From: Favolaschia claudopus
Taxonomy: Eukaryota > Basidiomycota > Agaricomycetes > Agaricales > Mycenaceae
Direction: 5' to 3'
NCBI GenBank assembly: GCA_037176885.1
Contig: JAWWNJ010000007.1
Span: 682,001 to 746,000 of the forward strand
Length of the DNA stretch: 64,000 nucleotides
The position numbers and the translations under genes were made by a program. How positions within the stretch are numbered: the first letter of the stretch is position 1; the number at the start of each line of letters is the position of its first letter. Shown in pieces: positions 44,393 to 55,449 of this stretch. The notes under the pieces were generated by a model. The model had not been told where the DNA came from and made no database searches. It saw only the letters and a list, made by a program, of their open reading frames with translations.

Positions 44393-44866
44393 TTGAATTG
44401 CGAGTTGGCCGCAACGTCTTGAGATATGAACAGAAAAAAATTGACGCAAGTGGGAACAAAATCATCAACAAGTCGAGTGATCAAAGTAAGGTGGGAGAAG
44501 ATCGAATCCTGAGCTATGTGCTGCGTGGCCGTCAAAGGCCTACTCAAAAGCATTGTTTTTTCAATGACGCCAAATATCAGTCGGCTCTTCGTTGGCTCTT
44601 GTGTTTCTAGCGCCATGCCGACGCTGAAAAAAAATCAGGAAATTGAAGGCTACGCCGAAGCAGCTCAAACTAAATTTGAGTCTCGGTGTGCTGTGGACTC
44701 AGAGGCTACACAGATGTTCGGTCACAGACGTTGACAGTCGATGATAATACTGTACAAGGGCATATCTGGAACTCGATGACGAATAAACTTCAGGAGTTAC
44801 GACCTGTTGAATACAAGGGTAAATATGATAAAGTTGTGATCCCTTCAGCTTACCTCCTGCTCCAAC

Positions 44867-46623
44867 TCACTTAGTCTTGTATCTGGATGGCTGTTTCTTT
44901 CCCGGCTGACCCTGTCTCTGCGTGCTAGTGCCTCCTGGTCGCATCAAGGTTCATAAAAATGCGACACAAAAAGTTATTTTGACATAGAATTAGCTCACCC
45001 GAATTCACCTTTCCCATCGACTGTGCTGGAGAAGCTCCATACGCCCCATCCGACTGAACCGCGTCCACCTGCAACTTGTAAACGTCGCCGACTGTCTTAC
45101 ATCCTTTGCTTGCATAGAAGTCGAGATATTCCCTGGCCAGCCCCAACGCTATGAGCGACACCGCGGGATTTTTCACCAAATGCTGCTTGTCTTCTGGTAC
45201 CCCTGGAATAGCGCAGGCGATGAGCGAGGCCTGTCCTTCTCCGCCCTCTCCTGCTTGGAATGGAGAGTTACCGCCGAGCCCGCCGGTACCTCCTACCAAA
45301 TAAATGAGCCACGACTCGTATAAGTGCTGAGATTGGTATTGAAATAAATGCTTGCCAGTAATATCACCGAACCATGCGTCCAACTCCTGGGGAGGGAGGT
45401 TAGGGATCAAGACGCCCCCGCCGAAGCCACCCGCGCCGCCCCTCTCTCCCCCATGTCCACCATCGCCCCCTCGGCCACCTACACAATAGACCGTAAGTAT
45501 CAATAGTCGAGACTGCGTGAAGACGAGCTGACCTCCTGCGGTAATCACAGCATTAGGGTTGCTGTTCGGGATACCTGGAACGGAAGATGTTCAACACTTG
45601 ACTGAGCACACGGTCGTTATCATGCTGTATTACTTACCTGACCACTTGTCCAGAGGGCTCAAGTCGGGCCCACCACCCTTCCCGCCGGCACCACCGAATT
45701 TACCGCCTTTCCCGCCCGCTCCTCCTGTCCCACCTAGCAGATTGTCAATTCAAGGAGGCAGTTGACCGGGTTGTGTCAGGGAATAGCGCACCTCCAAGAC
45801 GGATCGGCATGAGTATGAATGTGAGGGGCTAATCGAAAGTCCTACATCCTTTGAGGGTTTTGAATTTTATAATGGCGCGGCGGTGGGATTGTACCGAGGT
45901 GCCGGTGCCACCTTGACCTTGTGGACGAATCTGTGTGAGTAAAATAAGCAGAGAAGCTTCATATCCGCACTACGTACGATAAACCATTGCGCGAAGGCAG
46001 TGTTTCCTTACTGGTGCACCTGGGAATGTTCATGCTGACAGTGGCGGCGAGTTGGTATCATCAGGAGGTATCGATTCGGCGCAACAGAGGGAAAACGAGT
46101 GAAAGTCCCTCGCTTGCTTGCCTGCGATTTTATCGTGTTTCTTGCAGGTAGACGCGACTTACTTGAATGTTGGGGCTGTAATCTAGTGTTTCCGCCTTCA
46201 ATGTGGTGCCTTGGGCCAAGATATCGTGACGCTAACACGAGTATGGCTTATCAGCGCAAATATAGTACCATTTGACACGCAAAGCTTGCTCTGGGGCAGT
46301 TACCTGAACATAGCACAAAGAAGACTATGATCATATGCGCACCGAATCAGTCTCCCTGTCGCCCTCACCGCAGTTGAAACAATACCGAGAAGTATGTGCT
46401 GTAATCTGCTGTAATGTAAACCCCGAACAGTTTGAACAAACATTTCTGATGCGGTGGAGACAGTGGAAACACTCGAAGACCTCTGCTTCAGTGAATAGAC
46501 CTGAGAGCGCGGTTCCAGATCGTAAGATACCGTGACAAGGAGCAGCGCTAGAGGATAGAAGTGGCATCAATACCAACAGAAAAAAAGAGGAGTTCAAGAC
46601 TTACCGACGACAGCAGAAGCCAT
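44867..46623 (-). CDS. Glycine-rich GG-repeat protein (Agaricomycete family), many small exons
   Basis: Supported exons on the minus strand: 45930-45895, 45828-45792, 45733-45638, 45574-45533, 45478-45368, 45292-44999 and 44934-44867 (stop at 44867), all phase-compatible. They encode blocks such as GGTGGAGGKGGKFGGAGG, GGRGGDGGHGGERGGAGG and GGTGGLGGN, separated by IPNSNPNAVITAG-like linkers, then a helical tail (SLIALGLAREYLDFYASKG). Several introns are phase 1 and sit just before GG blocks. The donor at 45367 could instead be a GC donor at 45355, which would add four residues. The likely start is 46623 (MASAVV, exon ending at 46605). Exons between 46604 and 45931 are unresolved; HEHSQ (46034-46020) and LAQGTTLKAETLDYSPNIQ (near 46220-46166) are candidates. 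GG-repeat proteins of this look recur in Agaricomycetes with unknown function. Confidence 0.65.
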
Positions 46624-47871
46624 TCTTATTTGTTTTACCCCCGCAAAAATCTATCAGAGAGTCTGAATTTTCGAAGCGGTCGTCACGGTTGAGCGTTCAA
46701 TGCAAGTGGCATGATGCCGCACTCGGGATAGCGAAGGGCGGCAATCTCGAATATTTCTCGCTCGAGTTCCGGTGGGAAGATGGGGGAGTCCGAGTCAGGC
46801 AAAGCCGTAGCAAAAGCAATGCATGGCCTGGAGTCTTGAGGCTCTTTCATGGTTTGCGCGTTCGCGTCTTTGTGGTTTGCGTGAAAGGTAGATGGTACGT
46901 ATTTTGTTTGTCCGTGCTGTGGGCATCAGGCCATCAGCCTTCGCTTGTAACAAAGCCAAAGTTGAATTCGGGTAATCATGTTTGAACTTTGCGACGAATA
47001 TTGTCTCACACAGATGATACCTTTGCAACGTCTTCCCTTGTTTTTCAGACATTTTAAACATCAGAAACCTCGTTGAGATCGAAATACACTGAGGCTCGGG
47101 CATATCGGAGATGTTGAAAACTGCGTATTGTTTGGAATGTTCATGTTCCCACATCACACGCGCTCCGGTTCGTAAGAGAAGGAGTTGGAAATACATAATC
47201 AGTAAGGTTCGAAGAAGATTTTGCAGCTTTCACTCGATTACCGTTCATCAACGTCGGTCATTTTGTTTCACAAGCATTCGTGGATGTGGAGCAAGCCGCG
47301 CGGCGCGATGCCGAGTCAACGCACATCGTAGCGTTGAAGTCACAGGTTGTATGAGTCGCAGCTCTATACTGCTGGGGAACGGTCAAGAAAGCAGTAGGTT
47401 GGCTGTCGCTTGGCAGCGAGATACTCGCCAGAAGCGCCGGATTATATCATGATTCCTGTGATAACAATTGCCAGGACTGGCAACAGCCAGATGGGATGCG
47501 AGGGGAAAAAATTGAGGCCTGGGGTCATGAGTGGGTCATGCTGCTCACTGGCTCACGCAGAGGGATCGGTTTCTAGTTTGGAACAAAATTTCATCAAACG
47601 GCGATCAAAGATTTGAATTGCCGGCAACTTTCCCATGCAAACACTTTTGCTCTTGACACCCACCTCAATTCTCCCGCTTGCTTGTAAACAATGTCTCTCC
47701 ACACGTTTCCGCATGAAAATAATCGCCATATCATTCGTCCCACTCCGCGATCGGTATTCAACTATGAGAATTCTCGAACAGGAATTGCAATTTGTTCCCT
47801 CATTCATCATGTGTATTGAGATACTATCAGAGTACAGGTAACGTTCCGATTTGGGTGAAAAGGATGCGATA
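46624..47871. other. Intergenic, no gene seen
   Basis: Several overlapping short frames on both strands, none with splice or domain support. It forms the upstream flank of the glycine-rich gene and the downstream flank of the minus-strand MGSY paralog. Confidence 0.45.
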
Positions 47872-48683
47872 CTAATCCAGAGTAAACAGCTTCGCCAGCG
47901 AACAGGGCCGCAAATCACTAGCTTTAATGGCCGTGGTGAACGTCGACGTGTCCTCGCTCTGAATCATCGCCTCATACTGATCGACGATATTCTGTGCACT
48001 AGGGTCGGCTGGATAACAATGATTTCAGACCAGTGGAACTTCTGAAACTCGAAGACTCACTGGACGCTAGCGGTGTAACTATTCTGGTGTCCAAGCCTTG
48101 AAGGATCCCTTCCAAAAACATGGACCGATTATCGCTCTCAGCTGTTCCTCCCGTGGTGAGGTTGTGGCTCCCAGCGAACAAGATCACCGTAGAATTGTTG
48201 TTAACCGAGACACTCAGCACCTGGGCGTAGACGGTGCTGTTGAGAGGAAGCTTGTCAGTGCGGATAAAATTCCCCCGAGGTACGGCAAGATATCCTTCGT
48301 CGATTGCCGTTAAACCTATCGTTCCAGCCCTTCACTAACGTTAGAGGCCGCCGCTGATTCTGACAAGCGCAGTACATACAAAAGCGGCCCTAGACTTAGA
48401 TCCCCTGGGATAAGTCCAAGAGCAGCAAGCGCACTGTCTGGGTCAAGGATAACATTCGCGCTTTCCGCCACATTCGGGATTGGCAGAGCAGCGACGACAC
48501 CCTGATGAATAACGCATCACTGTGAGCAAAACTACTTGAAAGAAGATGAATACTGACCGCTGCAGCAGTTACCAGCGACAGCCCAGTCATCGAGACGGGC
48601 TGGTCCAACGTAAACTTGACATACAAATCGAACTCCAGCTGACTTGCGGGAGCATCGTTCATAATCGAAGCGTATGAACCCAT
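47872..48683 (-). CDS. MGSY-family protein of unknown function, paralog 1
   Basis: Predicted 217 aa from exons 48683-48558, 48501-48380, 48329-48061 and 48008-47872, with introns of 50-56 nt and consistent phases. It begins MGSYASIMND. A moderately hydrophobic region follows (residues 30-85, LSLVTAAAGVVAALP and ALAALGLIPGDLSLGPLL). Next is a beta-like segment GYLAVPRGNFIRTDKLPL, an Asn/Ser/Thr-rich part (SVNNNSTVILFAGSHNL) and a charged C-terminus. It aligns segment by segment with the gene at 49534 on the opposite strand, and that homology fixed the unusual AAG acceptor at 48330. I do not recognise the family. There is no cleavable signal peptide. The ATG chosen is the conserved MGSY start. 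Confidence 0.8.
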
Positions 48684-49533
48684 TGTGGCGAGTTGATACT
48701 GCTTAGCTCGTTTCGTGCTACTGATTATATACACTTATGCGTTTCTCCAGTTTCTGGAACACCTTAGGCATTGGTCCAGTCGACAATAATTTCTCAACAT
48801 CAACTCTTCGCGAGGGACATCATTCTCCTCACCAACTACCAGGGCCGTATCTGTCAGCTTTGTACGTTCATCAGTGCCTTTCGTCGTGCTTGATATGTCA
48901 TCGCAGTAGTTTCTGTTCTCTGCCACGATGGGTAGCGGTAAATGTGGCACACGACCTTGCTGCTAATAGAAACTTCTGAGGTGTCGTTCTCACATGGGGC
49001 AAAACTCAATTCAAGCTGGTGGTCTAATTTTAATGTTCGATTGCTCTTCTGTCGAAATACGATATCCGGCAAATACTCAGGAACTGAAAGCCAATTCCGT
49101 GGCTTCCAATGTGCTCAACCATGTGGTCGAAGTATCTTGCAGACAGGTTTTGAACAAGTCTTCTTTGACGTGCGATATCGCTGCTGATTCTGCTTGGGGG
49201 TAACTCGATGGTTTTCGGATGCATCTGCTTTAATCCTTCCTCCGATGAATTCTCCGGGGATGTTAGTTTCTGGCTCCCAATACCCATCTCCTTTTTCATT
49301 GGCGCGGCGGAGGTAGTAGGTTACCTATCAAACTTACCGAGGTACGCGAGACACGTCTAACATCCGACTATACTCGCATTGATAGTTCTGTCCCACAAGT
49401 TGAAATTCGAATGCTCTGTGATTCACATGGTGTCGCTCGCCACTGAGCAGGCTATAAACCGATTCCGAGACTTAGCATTTCTCCGACCCTCTGACATTGA
49501 CCCCCTCACACCTGCGCCATAGCTCAGCTTTCT
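48684..49533. promoter_or_regulatory. Shared upstream region of divergent MGSY paralogs
   Basis: 850 bp between two divergently transcribed paralogs, with no supported gene. It presumably carries both promoters. GATTATATACACTTATG near 48721 is a TATA-like site about 40 nt upstream of the 48683 start. Confidence 0.4.
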
Positions 49534-50339
49534 TTGAACCAAACAATGGGATCTTATACTTCCGTCATGAACGACACCAATTCTACCTTGTACATCAAAT
49601 ATGCCGCCAACCATCTGGGCCTACAGGTCGCTGCGATAGTCACCGCGATCGCAGGCGTAATTGCTGCTGTCCTCACTGGGGGAGTCATCGCACTTCAAAT
49701 CAGTACGACCCTTATTGCGGCATCACTTGGAGCAAGTGGAGGGGCGTTGAGTTTAGCGGCGCTCGTGTAAGTTGCTTATTCTGTCATGGGACTGGAATTC
49801 ACGCATATAATTCATTGGGACAGAACCGGGGCTATCGACTTGTCTACCAAAGACTCCGGATATCATGCAGTTGCCCCAGGAGGGACATACCGTTCGGGGA
49901 AATTGACTCTCAGCCTTATTCATCAAGCGGACGTGAAGCTCACGGCTGTAGTCAACAGCAATACAGTCAACATGTGGTCTGGAAGTTTTACTGTGGTCAC
50001 TGGAGCCACAGCCGGGTGAGTATACTGCTCAATGAGCCCGTGTTTTCAGCTATATTAACATGTTTGTTACGAAGCTCGACAAAGAAGTACTTCATGAGCC
50101 AACAGCTTTCGAAATTGGACTTCAAACAGGTCGTGATCAGTGCTTCGGGTATGTCGTTGTTATCGATACCAATTAACTATGGCGCTCAAACTAAAAATTA
50201 TCCAGCAAATGCTGCTGTTCTGGACAAGGGGGTCACAGAAACCTTCGCAAACTTTACGCGCGTGTTTTACCCCAGCACGGGATTTACGGACAAATTCCCA
50301 TTTTTGGAGCAGTCGTGCGCGGCTGCAGATCTGGACTGA
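49534..50339 (+). CDS. MGSY-family protein of unknown function, paralog 2
   Basis: Predicted 210 aa from exons 49534-49766, 49824-50015, 50075-50148 and 50206-50339 (introns 57-59 nt). It begins MGSYTSVMND. Residues about 28-78 are strikingly Ala/Gly/Ile/Leu-rich (QVAAIVTAIAGVIAAVL, then LIAASLGASGGALSLAAL), long enough for a membrane hairpin and with glycine spacing like glycine-zipper segments. The rest matches paralog 1: GYHAVAPGGTYRSGKLTL, then STKKYFMSQQLSKLDFKQV, then a C-terminal FTRVFYPSTGFTDKF. The second intron uses an AAG acceptor (50074); the nearer CAG at 50049 would give a 34-nt intron and break the alignment. Its function is unknown. The hydrophobic segment suggests membrane interaction, by inference only. 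Confidence 0.8.
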
Positions 50340-51059
50340 AAGCCATGATTCTGGATTGTCTTAAGGGTACTTTAGCTACGAATTCTGGTCCCTCCTTAGG
50401 TTCTCTCGATATACAATATTGTTCAACTTCCCGCGCAAGCCCGAATTCACCGGAGCACAGGTTTCACCGCCACAGTGATTGACAGTCACAGTCTACTCAA
50501 CGCCAGCGACCGAAAAAGGCAATTTCACACATTGTCAATTGTAAGACGATTGGGAGGGATTTCTTCAGAGTATTTTTTGCGTCTTACAAAAAATCATACT
50601 TGTAGAACTTAAATGCAAGAGAACTGTCGCTGACAACCATATTTGCGCAAGCTATCCGAATTTCTTCCCCGAGCATTGTTTTGCTGGCACCGACATTTAT
50701 TGCCTCACCAAATTCAAATGAAGGCAATTTGTTGCTGCTGATAGCTGTGCCGCATCCCAAATATACGTGAAGTTGAAAGCAGATGGATGTCTGAGCAAAC
50801 CACTTTGTCATCTTTCGCTATATTCCCCAGCATCGCTTGATTACTAGTCCAACTGGACCCAAGCATGCTTTGCAAAAAAAGACAAACCATACGCTACGAT
50901 GCATTGAAGATGGTTCATGGGAAACGATAATCAATCCAAATGAAGTATTCCGGACTAGAAATCCCAATGAGTTGAGCCGTATGTTCCCGCACGGAGCATG
51001 AATTAAGACCTACCAAAAATGAAATAAAATCTAGGAATCTAGGATAGAACCATATTCAC
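50340..51059. other. Intergenic, no gene seen
   Basis: A 75-codon minus-strand frame at 50584-50811 lacks partners or a recognisable motif. Otherwise this is the downstream flank of two convergent genes. Confidence 0.45.
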
Positions 51060-52622
51060 TCACCTAAGCCACCACTTCAAATATTCCTCCGCTTCATCAT
51101 TCACCGATCCGATCGGAATGCTATAATCAGGCTCTCGGGGCAGAGGAACCGTGGATGGTACTACTACGCCTCCAACAGATCCGTGGAGCACAAATTCTTG
51201 TACCTCACGCATGAGCGCTGCATCTTGTCGAAAATACGGGCCTGACTCAGTTCCAGGGAACGAATAATTTCCCAACTTCCCACGCAGCTGGAGCTCCTGA
51301 AGATTCGTCAGAACGCCGGAAAGCTTTGCGAATGCGTTGGACCACTCTTCCGATGCGCGGAATTCGACATCTGCGAGACGAAGGAACTCTAGGGTGGATG
51401 CGTGACGGACTAGGAAGGAGACGAGGTATTCCTCGTCCGTTTCACACCACTCGAGACGTAAGCGACGAAGCTGGGGCCAATGTGGGGCAGATTCGGCGTT
51501 TCCAAGCATACCTGAAAGTGGTATCTTCCCTTGTTCCGTCCGTCCAGGCAGGATTATGGTCATGTCTTGAAGGTTGATCATTTGGTGCAGAACGTTCGGA
51601 ATATGTTGGTTCGAGGAGTCACGGAGTGGTTGTACCAAAAGGTCTCGCTCGTCCTCGTTACGGAGTCCGAGCTCGAAGGGTGTCTCGAGTTGTAGCAGAA
51701 GTTTGGTGAGTGAAGCGAAGGCGGGTGTAAAGAAGGCGAGAGTATCATCGTTCTGGAGGAAAAAGTTGCATCCGAGACGCCCAGCCCCGAGCATGCGTAT
51801 CTTCGTGTTCGTTTTCGATGCAGCGTATAGAACACTGTTGAGTGCGTGAACGCCGGACTGTAGCGATTCGGGATCGGATTTCGGCCATGCAAGCGCACGA
51901 GTAAAATCCTGGATGCGATAAGTCGTAGTGGGGACTAAACAGTCGCCACAGGTTACGATTATGTCTATGAGACAAGGACAGGCAACAAAAAGTTGCTCGA
52001 ACATCTTTTGAAAGGCATCATCTTTATCCAGCTTGTCCTGTTCAGTGCACAGGTGCACATAGTGCTGATATGCGTCAGCTAGCCTGAATTCAGGCTGATC
52101 GCTTCTCTGTTTCGCTGGCCGAATCCGTGCGAAGCCTCTGGTCAACGCCTGGCGGCAAGACCGTTCGAGACTGCTCCGGGAATTATTACCGTAGTAGGCG
52201 ATTCTGAGCGGCGAACCCGGGTAAATTCCGGAGTGCATTCCCCACGCGGACATGACGTGGATCTTTGGGTCCCGCCCCGACAGCCAGTCACTGTAACTGA
52301 GCAGATTACGGCGCTGTTGGCCAGGCGTTGCATCAGTGGTGTAGTGTCCAGTTTGCCCGTTGAGTCGGTCTGCATGAAAACATATCAGACGAACGGAACG
52401 AGATATGCGGGATTGAGACAGCTCTTGAGCAAAGCGGACGCTCTCAAGGCAATAGTAGAGTTCTAGAACGGGGAGGAGATAGTCGTCTGCGATAATCGCG
52501 ATGTCTTTGGACACTAATCGTAAGCATTGAATCTCGATAACGGCGCATAGTGAGCAGACGCGATGAAGGAGCTCCGGGGCGAGAGATTTGAAGCTAGTCA
52601 TGGTGGAAGAAGCGAGCAGCAA
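51060..52622 (-). CDS. F-box-like protein
   Basis: A single-exon 520-aa protein. The N-terminus SLAPELLHRVCSLC (residues 12-25), followed by IQCLRLVSKDIAIIADDYLLPVLE, is the usual F-box-like pattern of Agaricomycete proteins. The rest is a long alpha/beta repeat region ending in leucine-rich-like segments (LRRLRLEWCETDEEYL, LEFLRLADVEF, LQELQLRGKL). A role as an SCF substrate receptor is expected for the family; the substrate is unknown. The start may be the second Met (MTSFKSLAP, 52601), which is conserved in the truncated copy at 63840-64000. At the 3' end a good donor (AG/GTGAGTG) lies inside the last codons; splicing there would change only the final residue. It is divergent from the gene at 52776. 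Confidence 0.8.
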   Translation of the reverse strand: MLLASSTMTSFKSLAPELLHRVCSLCAVIEIQCLRLVSKDIAIIADDYLLPVLELYYCLESVRFAQELSQSRISRSVRLICFHADRLNGQTGHYTTDATPGQQRRNLLSYSDWLSGRDPKIHVMSAWGMHSGIYPGSPLRIAYYGNNSRSSLERSCRQALTRGFARIRPAKQRSDQPEFRLADAYQHYVHLCTEQDKLDKDDAFQKMFEQLFVACPCLIDIIVTCGDCLVPTTTYRIQDFTRALAWPKSDPESLQSGVHALNSVLYAASKTNTKIRMLGAGRLGCNFFLQNDDTLAFFTPAFASLTKLLLQLETPFELGLRNEDERDLLVQPLRDSSNQHIPNVLHQMINLQDMTIILPGRTEQGKIPLSGMLGNAESAPHWPQLRRLRLEWCETDEEYLVSFLVRHASTLEFLRLADVEFRASEEWSNAFAKLSGVLTNLQELQLRGKLGNYSFPGTESGPYFRQDAALMREVQEFVLHGSVGGVVVPSTVPLPREPDYSIPIGSVNDEAEEYLKWWLR

Positions 52623-52775
52623 CCCCGGAGGACCGCGCTGATGGCTATCATTCTGCGGCTAGCCTGTTCCCGGGCCGCAGCACCTTGACCTTTACCACCA
52701 CTTGCAGCGAGCTGAAGAACCCGGTATCTGGCCGATTTCCTTCGACTCGGATCGAATTCTTTTCTTGGTTGATGC
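52623..52775. promoter_or_regulatory. Short shared promoter region
   Basis: Only 153 bp separate the starts of the minus-strand F-box-like gene and the plus-strand 302-aa gene, so both must use this interval or overlap each other's 5' regions. The part next to the F-box-like gene is repeated at the window end (63981-64000). Confidence 0.5.
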
Positions 52776-53731
52776 ATGGCCTTGGATTCGTCGACCGCTC
52801 CGTTCTTGCCTCCAGAACTCGAGCGAGAAATTTTCGAGATCGCTGCTGTAGTGCACCCCGCCACTATCTGCCATCTTATACTAGTGTCGCATCGAGTATA
52901 TGACTGGTGAGCCGAACGTTTTATCGCCCTAAAACCCCTGAATATTCTATCAGGGTCGAGAGAATCAAATTCAATACTGTTATTCCGAAGCAGATAGACT
53001 GCGCTGCAACCTGCACAATCCACGAACTCGTGACAGCCATTAAATCTGAAACGAAGCCCATTTACTTCTTCCGCGACCGCGTCCGACATCTGTTCATCCA
53101 AAACCTGCCGGATGAGGCGATTGAGACAATTCTTTCTGCGTGTGGGGCGGTAGAATCTCTCGTTCTGTTTCAATCCTTCGGCACTATTCCTTCCCTCCAG
53201 CTTACTACGAGTCCTCGTAGACTAAGCATCTACATAGGGGATTTGTTGGACCCCAAGCAGCTCGCAGCCCATCCACTATTTACTTCCGTCACACATCTCG
53301 ACTTGTTTGACCAAGTCCACAGTCACAGGGATAATATCGTCGAGCATCTGGCACTGATGCCAATGCTCACACATCTGGCTATGTGGAACGGAAGCACAAC
53401 CCCAGATGTCTTGGCAGCTGTCCTTGACCGTTGTATTGGATTGGAGACTGTCATCGACATGCACGGATCGATGAGCACGGCGATTAGTCGTCTCACCCGC
53501 GACGATGAAATGCGAATCGTGTCTATGACGGTGGAGGATACCCAATATTTGGAGGATTGGATCACTGGAACTCAAGGAGGATCCGATTTCTGGGCCCGTG
53601 CCGATGCCTTCATCGCCAAAAAGCGACGCGGGGACATTCAACCGAGTTCGCATTCTTTTCTCTCTCCCAGTCATGCGATTGAATCCCGTCTAGGTTCACG
53701 GTGTTGGATAGAAGACACCGATGGCATTTGA
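52776..53731 (+). CDS. Unknown Agaricomycete protein with F-box-like N-terminus
   Basis: Predicted 302 aa from exons 52776-52906 and 52954-53731, with a 47-nt GT-AG intron (52907-52953). The intron resolves what first looks like a frameshift: the codon for Trp44 is split TG/G, giving RVYDWVERIKFNTVI. The N-terminus FLPPELEREIFEIAAVVHPATIC is F-box-like, followed by the VSHRV(Y)xWVE pattern common in small Agaricomycete proteins of this kind. A middle region has LRR-like beta/alpha alternation (RHLFIQNLPDEAIETIL, RRLSIYIGDLL, VTHLDLFDQV), and the C-terminus includes DFWARADAFIAKKRRGDI, seen in many such proteins. Biochemical role unknown. Confidence 0.78.
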
Positions 53732-54041
53732 ATCGAGCGAAAGCTCGATTTCATCCGTTCGTTGCTGGTGAGGACCACAATGTACATATACATATGAGCG
53801 GTGTGTTGTGTCCCTGGACTCGACATTCCCTCGTCCTTGTGGGCTATCCTCTGCGCAGGAAGCGGGGAAGTGGGCTTTTAATCAACTGCCTTGCTTGGCG
53901 TTTAACTGCCCACCGACCAGGACTTTGATTCGGGGTTAGACTCAAAGATACGCTATGAGGCAGAGTATTTATCGAAGACAATGGAGATACTATATGCAGC
54001 GGAATAAGACTTGAAGAGGAAATCAAGTCGGGCCTACAGAT
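53732..54041. other. Intergenic between convergent genes
   Basis: No gene. 53962-54041 is the outer edge of a segment that is repeated at 55101-55180. Confidence 0.5.
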
Positions 54042-55023
54042 TCAAACTCTGAAAGGCGGAGGAAGAGCAGTCTTGCCCCGCGACTTCAACGGGCGCTTGC
54101 CGAGCACACGGTCCTGCAGCGCCTGCTCAAACATCGCATTCCTGAAAACCGTCAACCGAAAATTCGGCGATGGGAAATAGAAACAAAACGTACAACTCTT
54201 TCTCCACCTCGTCAACCTCAGAGACTCCATGATTCCTGCACGACGCGCGCATCTGAATGACGGCGGAATGCCCTTCGAACTCCTGAAGAAGCTTCCTCCG
54301 CTCCTCGCCAGATCGGCCCCGGTGGCCAGCGGCGTCCCTGACATGCTGCTTAATCCCATCATCGGTGATGAATGTTAACGGGCAGAAGTCGCAGCAGGCC
54401 TGGATCTGGACGCGATGCTGCTGGATAACATGACGCCCCATGGCGTCCAAGGACAAGACCGCCCGACAGTCATCGTCGAAGCACACGCAGTTCGGACCGT
54501 ATGGGAGCAGCGTGCACCCAAGGTGGAGAAGCCAGTGATAATTCAGTGGAACGAGGTCGCCATCAGGAGGCGGGGGGCGCTTGAGATCCATGGCCTCGAG
54601 AACAGTAGAAGCGCGGACGAATACGGGAGTGGAGGGCACGGCGTGGTCAGCGGCCTCAGGTTTGGTGGGAGTTTGGGCATCTGGGGAGGGGCATCTGAAG
54701 TAGTCCAAGCCATCGTAGAGATCCATCAAGGACTCATACGCATAACAAAGCGTATCGACATCTTCACCCGGGGGAGGCGGTCGAGGGGGACGCCGAGCAG
54801 CCTGGATATTGTTACGACGGTTTGCTGGTGTGGGGGAATCCGGATCGGGCGGAGGAAGGAAAAGGGAAGAGGCAGGAAGCCCATGACGTGGCCGGTTTAC
54901 CTCGTAGGACTGCTGAGACTGGGTGGCAGGAGGTTTGGTTGGTTTGGAGCCTGCCGAGCGCATGAGGTTCAGTCGAGTGTCGAATGAAGAAAATAGAAAA
55001 CGTACGAGAAACCGGTCGAGCAA
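54042..55023 (-). CDS. C2H2-type zinc-finger protein, possible DNA-binding factor
   Basis: Predicted 309 aa from exons 55023-54194 and 54141-54042, with a 52-nt intron. The first 150 residues are disordered and proline-rich. Two zinc-finger-like units follow: Cys181-x4-Cys186-x11-His198-x4-His203 and Cys211-x2-Cys214-x12-His227-x6-His234. A basic helix (RGRSGEERRKLLQEFEGHSA) and a short basic tail come after. The spacing of finger 1 is unusual for classical C2H2. A regulatory role is inferred from the fingers only. The start could be the second Met (54963, MRSAGSKPTKPP). The last third is repeated in the adjacent segment at 55101-55449. Confidence 0.7.
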
Positions 55024-55100
55024 GTTGGACTGAATAGAGCGTAGTATAGAGAGATACTGGTACTTATCCTAGAAATACGTACGGGGCCCTACTATGATGG

Positions 55101-55449
55101 AGAGTATTTATATAAGACAATGGAGATACTATGCAGCGGAATCTGATTCAAACTCTGAAAGGCGGAGGAAGAGGTGTCTTGCCCCGCGACTTTGACGGGC
55201 GCTTGCCGAGCACACGGTCCTTCAGCGCCTGCTCAAACATCGCATTCCTGAAAACCGGTCAACCGAAAACTCGGCGATGAGAGATAAAAACAAAACGTAC
55301 AACTCTTTCTCCACCTCGTCAACCTCGGAAACTCTATGATTCCTGCACGACGCGCGCATTGCAATGACGGCGGAATGCCCCTCAAACTCCTTGAGAAGCT
55401 TTCTCCGCTCCTCGCCAGATCGCCCGCGGTGGCTAGCGGCGTCCCTCAC
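55101..55449 (-). pseudogene. Partial tandem duplicate of the zinc-finger gene 3' end
   Basis: Matches 53962-54355 with small changes. It carries only the region after finger 2 (RDAASHRGRSGEERRKLL through the last intron and final exon) plus the shared GAGTATTTAT flank. There is no start or zinc finger, so it is a fragment, in the same orientation and just upstream of the parent gene. Confidence 0.8.

Noticed and set aside
49497..50339. 280-codon frame covering the plus-strand MGSY gene
   Set aside because: Only its last part is the true reading frame (exon 4); the rest crosses introns of the four-exon model supported by the paralog.
52901..52910. Apparent frameshift or stop in the 52776-53731 gene
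   Set aside because: Explained by a canonical 47-nt intron (52907-52953) that restores Trp44-Val and a family-like sequence.
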